Below are positions 60,715-64,000 of a stretch of 64,000 bases of DNA, in pieces. Where the stretch lies: the NCBI GenBank assembly GCA_021287075.1, contig JAJTBD010000001.1, positions 124,001-188,000 on the forward strand, read 5' to 3'. The stretch comes from Micrococcales bacterium (GTDB taxonomy: Bacteria; Actinomycetota; Actinomycetes; Actinomycetales; Dermatophilaceae). The translations under genes were made by a program, and so were the position numbers. The first letter of the stretch is position 1. Every line of letters starts with the position of its first letter. The notes below the pieces were generated by a model, which saw nothing but the letters and a program-made list of their open reading frames with translations, did no database searches and was not told the DNA's origin.

Positions 60715-60739
60715 TAGCGTCTAGCCGAACAGGTGTTCG
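60715..60739 (+). promoter_or_regulatory. LexA (SOS) box and -10 of ruvCAB
   Basis: A perfect actinobacterial LexA box, CGAACAGGTGTTCG, at 60726-60739, just after a TAGCGT -10 (60715-60720). This places ruvCAB under SOS control. Confidence 0.85.
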
Positions 60740-60759
60740 GATCAGCTGGGAGGCGTGCG

Positions 60760-61350
60760 ATGAGGGTTCTCGGGGTCGACCCGGGGCTCACCCGGTGTGG
60801 CATCGGCGTCGTCGAGGGCCGTCCCGGCCGGGCCGCCATGGTGGCCGTCGGGGTCGTGCGCACCCCCCATGGCACCGACACGGGCGAGCGGCTGCTCTAT
60901 CTGCAGACCGAGCTCGATGAGTGGATCGACCGCTTCCAGCCCGACGCGATCGCGGTCGAGCGTGTCTTTGCCACCAACAACATCCTCACCGCGATGGGGA
61001 CGGCCCAGGCCTCGGCCCTCCCGATGCTCGCTGCCGCCGGCAGGGGGCTGCCCCTCGCGCTGCACACCCCCACCGAGGTCAAGGCCGCGGTCACCGGGTC
61101 CGGACGCGCCGACAAGCAGCAGGTCACCACGATGGTCCAGCGCATCCTCGGCCTGGCCGAGGCCCCGCGACCCGCCGACGCCGCCGACGCGCTGGCCCTC
61201 GGCATCTGCCACCTCTGGCGAGGCGGCGCCGACGCCGCTCGCGAGGCCGCGGCAGCAGGCACCACCACCCAGACAGGCGCGAGCCGGCTCCAGCAGGCCG
61301 CCGCCGCCGAACGAGCGCGCCTGAAGGCGCTGAGAGCAGGTCAGCCGTGA
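60760..61350 (+). CDS. ruvC: Holliday junction resolvase RuvC
   Basis: A 196-aa endonuclease. The ATG at 60760 has GGGAGG 6 nt upstream. Catalytic acids are visible: Asp7 in [14 protein letters not shown], Glu in [13 protein letters not shown], and the acidic pair in [13 protein letters not shown]. The last 35 residues form an Ala/Gln-rich tail common in actinobacterial RuvC. It cuts Holliday junctions with RuvAB; the stop overlaps the ruvA start (GTGA). Confidence 0.95.
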   Translation: MRVLGVDPGLTRCGIGVVEGRPGRAAMVAVGVVRTPHGTDTGERLLYLQTELDEWIDRFQPDAIAVERVFATNNILTAMGTAQASALPMLAAAGRGLPLALHTPTEVKAAVTGSGRADKQQVTTMVQRILGLAEAPRPADAADALALGICHLWRGGADAAREAAAAGTTTQTGASRLQQAAAAERARLKALRAGQP

Positions 61351-61955
61351 TCGCCAGCCTCACTGGCCGGGTCGCCCATGTCGGGCTGGAGCGCGTCGTG
61401 ATCGAGGTCGGGGGAGTGGGCATGGTCGTCGGCACGCCTCCTCGCACAGCGGCGGCGCTGCGCACCGGGGCGGACGCCACGCTGGCCACCACGCTGGTGG
61501 TGCGGGAGGACTCGCTCACCCTCTTCGGCTTCGAGACCCCTGACGAGCGCGACATGTTCGAGACCGTGCAGACGGTCTCGGGCGTCGGCCCCCGGCTGGC
61601 CCTGGCCCTCCTGTCGGTCCACGGGCCCGATGACATCCGCCGGGCCATCGGTGCCGGCGACATCGCCGCGCTCACCAAGGTGCCCGGCATCGGCAAGAAG
61701 GGCGCCGAGCGCATGTGCCTCGAGCTGCGCGACAGGATCGGTGCGCCGGCCGGCGCTGCGGAGGCCGGCGGGGTGCCCGTGGGCGCGGCCCCGACCGGCT
61801 CGCAGCAGCGCGAGCAGGTGCTGGAGGCCCTGACCGGTCTGGGATGGACCGCCAAGCAGGCGGGCGACACCGTCGAGCGGGTGGCAGCCACCTTCGAGAC
61901 CCCGCCCGCTGTGGCCGAGCTGCTGCGGGCCTGCCTGCGTGAGCTGGGCCGATGA
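61347..61955 (+). CDS. ruvA: Holliday junction DNA helicase subunit RuvA
   Basis: A 202-aa protein from the GTG at 61347. Domain I starts [20 protein letters not shown], domain II has the helix-hairpin-helix repeats [14 protein letters not shown] and [16 protein letters not shown], and domain III is [19 protein letters not shown] after a Gly/Ala-rich linker. It binds the four-way junction and holds RuvB. Overlaps both neighbours. Confidence 0.95.
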   Translation: MIASLTGRVAHVGLERVVIEVGGVGMVVGTPPRTAAALRTGADATLATTLVVREDSLTLFGFETPDERDMFETVQTVSGVGPRLALALLSVHGPDDIRRAIGAGDIAALTKVPGIGKKGAERMCLELRDRIGAPAGAAEAGGVPVGAAPTGSQQREQVLEALTGLGWTAKQAGDTVERVAATFETPPAVAELLRACLRELGR

Positions 61956-63073
61956 CCGGCGGCTTCTCCAGCGAGATGAGCGGTCCCGGCGAGGACTACG
62001 ACGACGGCTCCTTCGAGGCCACCTCCCGCATCGTCGAGCCGGGCGCCCTCGACGACGAGCGCACCGTCGAGGTCGCGCTGCGGCCCCGGCGGCTGGCCGA
62101 CTTCCCCGGCCAGCCCCGCGTGCGCGACCAGCTCGGTCTGGTGCTCGAGGCCGCCCGGCGGCGCGGCACCCCACCCGACCATGTGCTGCTGTCCGGGCCC
62201 CCCGGCCTGGGCAAGACCACCCTGGCCATGATCGTGGCGGCCGAGCTCGAGCGCCCCATCCGGGTCACGAGCGGCCCCGCCATCCAGCATGCCGGCGACC
62301 TCGCGGCCGTGCTCTCCTCACTGGTGGAGGGCGAGGTGCTCTTCCTCGACGAGATCCACCGCATGTCCCGCGCGGCCGAGGAGATGCTCTATCTGGCGAT
62401 GGAGGACTTCCGGGTCGACGTCATCGTCGGCAAGGGCGCCGGGGCAACTGCGATCCCGCTCGACCTGCCGCCCTTCACCGTGGTCGGGGCGACGACCCGG
62501 GCCGGGCTGCTGCCCGCCCCGCTGCGGGACCGCTTCGGCTTCACCGCCCACCTCGACTACTACGCCGCGGCCGACCTCGCCCAGATCCTCCAGCGCTCCG
62601 CCGGGCTCCTCGGCATCGAGGCCGACCGCCCTGGGATCGAGGAGATCGCCGGCCGCTCCCGGGGGACGCCCCGCATCGCCAACCGCCTGCTGCGGCGGGT
62701 GCGTGACTGGGCGCAGGTGCACGGTCACGAACACGTCGACCGTCCCTCGGCCCGGGCAGCTCTCGAGCTCTTCGACGTCGACGAGCGCGGTCTGGACCGA
62801 CTCGACCGGGCCGTCCTGGAGGCACTGTGCCGCCGCTTCGCGGGCGGCCCGGTCGGCCTGTCCACCCTGGCGGTGACCGTCGGCGAGGAGGCCGACACGG
62901 TCGAGACCGTCGCCGAGCCCTATCTCGTGCGCGAGGGCTTCATGATGCGCACCCCCCGCGGCCGTGCGGCCACCCTCCAGACCTGGGAGCACCTCGGCCT
63001 GACCCCGCCCGCCGGGGCCGCCACCCTCGAGACTCTGCCCTTCGAGAGCGACTCCGGCCGCTTCTCCGGCTGA
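61952..63073 (+). CDS. ruvB: Holliday junction branch migration ATPase RuvB
   Basis: A 373-aa AAA+ protein. After an acidic 35-residue extension: [19 protein letters not shown], Walker [14 protein letters not shown], Walker [12 protein letters not shown], sensor 1 [11 protein letters not shown], arginine finger region [14 protein letters not shown], and the C-terminal winged helix. It powers branch migration. The N-terminal extension is longer than in E. coli but normal for actinobacteria. Confidence 0.96.
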   Translation: MTGGFSSEMSGPGEDYDDGSFEATSRIVEPGALDDERTVEVALRPRRLADFPGQPRVRDQLGLVLEAARRRGTPPDHVLLSGPPGLGKTTLAMIVAAELERPIRVTSGPAIQHAGDLAAVLSSLVEGEVLFLDEIHRMSRAAEEMLYLAMEDFRVDVIVGKGAGATAIPLDLPPFTVVGATTRAGLLPAPLRDRFGFTAHLDYYAAADLAQILQRSAGLLGIEADRPGIEEIAGRSRGTPRIANRLLRRVRDWAQVHGHEHVDRPSARAALELFDVDERGLDRLDRAVLEALCRRFAGGPVGLSTLAVTVGEEADTVETVAEPYLVREGFMMRTPRGRAATLQTWEHLGLTPPAGAATLETLPFESDSGRFSG

Positions 63074-63245
63074 CCAGTCCGCCGGCGCCCCCGCAGGCCA
63101 GCACCGCGGCATACCCGCCGTCGATCAGCGTGCCGGATTGGGTCGGGCCCGCTGCACGCCGTAAACTCACCCGTTGGTATCGCCTCGTGCCTGCCGTTCC
63201 CCTCGTGCCCGCACCTGGGCACCCCACCAGCGGAGGACTGACGCA

Positions 63246-63512
63246 ATGGAGCTCGCACAGCTCGCCATGCTCGCGGTCCCCTTCGTGCTGCTCCTCGGCC
63301 TGATGATGCTCTCGCGACGCCGCCAGCGTGAGATCGCCCAGGTCCAGAGCAGCCTGACGCCCGGCGACGAGGTCATGACGACCTCCGGTCTCCACGGGCG
63401 GGTGGCCAGCATCGACGGCGACGTGGTCGCCCTCGAGGTCGCCCCGGGCACCGTCCTCCGCTTCGACCGACGTGCCATCGCCACCCGTGGCGCGGCCGGA
63501 CCGACCCACTAA
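63246..63512 (+). CDS. yajC: Preprotein translocase subunit YajC
   Basis: An 88-aa protein from the ATG at 63246 (GGAGG 9 nt upstream). One N-terminal helix (LAMLAVPFVLLLGLMMLSRR) and the small domain LTPGDEVMTTSGLHGRVASI with DVVALEVAPGTVLRFDRRAI identify YajC, which associates with SecDF. It precedes secD by 15 bp. Confidence 0.93.
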   Translation: MELAQLAMLAVPFVLLLGLMMLSRRRQREIAQVQSSLTPGDEVMTTSGLHGRVASIDGDVVALEVAPGTVLRFDRRAIATRGAAGPTH

Positions 63513-63527
63513 GGCAGGCTCCCCGAC

Positions 63528-64000
63528 GTGTCCACCGGTACCAAGCGGACCGCGCAGCGCACCCTTGCGCTGCTCGCCGCGCTGATCCTCGGCCTGGCCG
63601 GCCTGCTCGTCGGCGCCAACATCTGGGGGACGGGGGAGAGCACGCCCAAGCTCGGCCTCGACCTCGAGGGCGGCACCCAGATGATCCTCGAGCCGGTGCT
63701 CGTCGGCACCGACACCGTCAGCGCCCAGCAGCTCAACCAGGCCCGCGACATCATCACCCAGCGCGTCGACGCCAACGGCGTGGCCGGCGCCGAGGTGACC
63801 ACCCAGGGCGGCCGCAACATCGTGGTCTCGATCCCCGATGTCCCCGACAAGGCCACCGAGGACGCGATCCGCAAGCCCTCGCAGCTGCGCTTCCGCCCGG
63901 TCCTGATCGCCCAGCCCGGCACCGTCACACCCGAGCCGACCGCGACGAGCGGCGCCACCTCCTCGCCGACCAGCGGCACGGCCTCGCCGACCACGTCGGC
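63528..64000 (+). CDS. secD: Protein translocase subunit SecD (3' end cut)
   Basis: N-terminal 157 codons of SecD from a GTG at 63528, open to the edge. After the first helix (TLALLAALILGLAGLLVGAN) comes the diagnostic LGLDLEGGTQMILEP and ARDIITQRVDANGVAGAEVT with IVVSIPD. The last visible residues are a Ser/Thr/Pro-rich linker inserted in the P1 head, typical of actinobacterial SecD. It works with SecF and YajC to drive secretion. Confidence 0.93.
   Translation, partial: MSTGTKRTAQRTLALLAALILGLAGLLVGANIWGTGESTPKLGLDLEGGTQMILEPVLVGTDTVSAQQLNQARDIITQRVDANGVAGAEVTTQGGRNIVVSIPDVPDKATEDAIRKPSQLRFRPVLIAQPGTVTPEPTATSGATSSPTSGTASPTTS

Overview
The window is a gene-dense, very GC-rich (about 70%) actinobacterial chromosome segment. 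Evidence for this: PIM-lipid genes (pgsA, PatA-like acyltransferase, pimA); a LexA box of the CGAAC-N4-GTTCG type before ruvCAB; many GTG starts and ATGA overlaps; many -10 hexamers 6-7 nt before a start codon (leaderless mRNAs). Gene order thrS ... HIT-pgsA-PatA-pimA ... yebC-ruvC-ruvA-ruvB-yajC-secD is the standard actinobacterial order. Overall style suggests Micrococcales, perhaps Intrasporangiaceae (inference). No IS elements, prophage or CRISPR were seen.

Layout. 1-3.3 kb: RibD-type reductase (cut by the edge), PPK2 kinase, AidB-like flavoprotein. 3.3-9.2 kb: surface-glycan genes (YihY/BrkB protein, methyltransferase, GT2, epimerase, rmlB) facing rmlA. 9.3-9.6 kb: tRNA-Gly, -Cys, -Val. 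9.6-14.9 kb: XRE-cupin regulator and VOC protein, divergent from two PLP decarboxylases and a desulfurase-like protein. 14.9-25.3 kb: long minus-strand run (acetoacetyl-CoA synthetase, icmF, BtuF-like protein, amidase, FUSC, ABC exporter). 25.3-28 kb: two DUF202 proteins, TauE/SafE, LysR.

28-41.5 kb is the accessory part: a catabolic island with a glutamine amidotransferase, VanB-type reductase, Rieske-like protein, P450, glutamine-synthetase-like ligase, MarR regulator, PuuD-like hydrolase, FAH-family enzyme, class III extradiol dioxygenase, aldehyde dehydrogenase and APC permease. Five promoters in it carry the same operator (GTTTG-N4-CAAAC or a one- to two-base variant) at the -10/+1 region, so it reads as one repressor-controlled regulon. 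The gene set combines a gamma-glutamyl amine handle (Puu/aniline type) with homoprotocatechuate-type meta-cleavage. The Rieske-like protein lacks two of four cluster ligands. A deletion scar (GntR remnant fused to an lldD remnant) lies inside the island.

41.5-49.5 kb: aminotransferase IV, PGPGW membrane protein, tRNA-Val(CAC), an acyl-CoA oxidase gene broken by three one-base deletions, TetR, and a thiolase-FabG4-MaoC operon resembling fadA2-fabG4-htdX. 49.5-64 kb: thrS, an orphan small gene, a two-component system, GNAT, the PIM lipid operon, an NlpC/P60 protein, yebC, ruvCAB, yajC, secD (cut by the edge).

A second signal runs through the whole window: the word GGTATGCCG/CGGCATACC recurs far more often than base composition predicts, inside genes and as the outer arms of intergenic hairpins.
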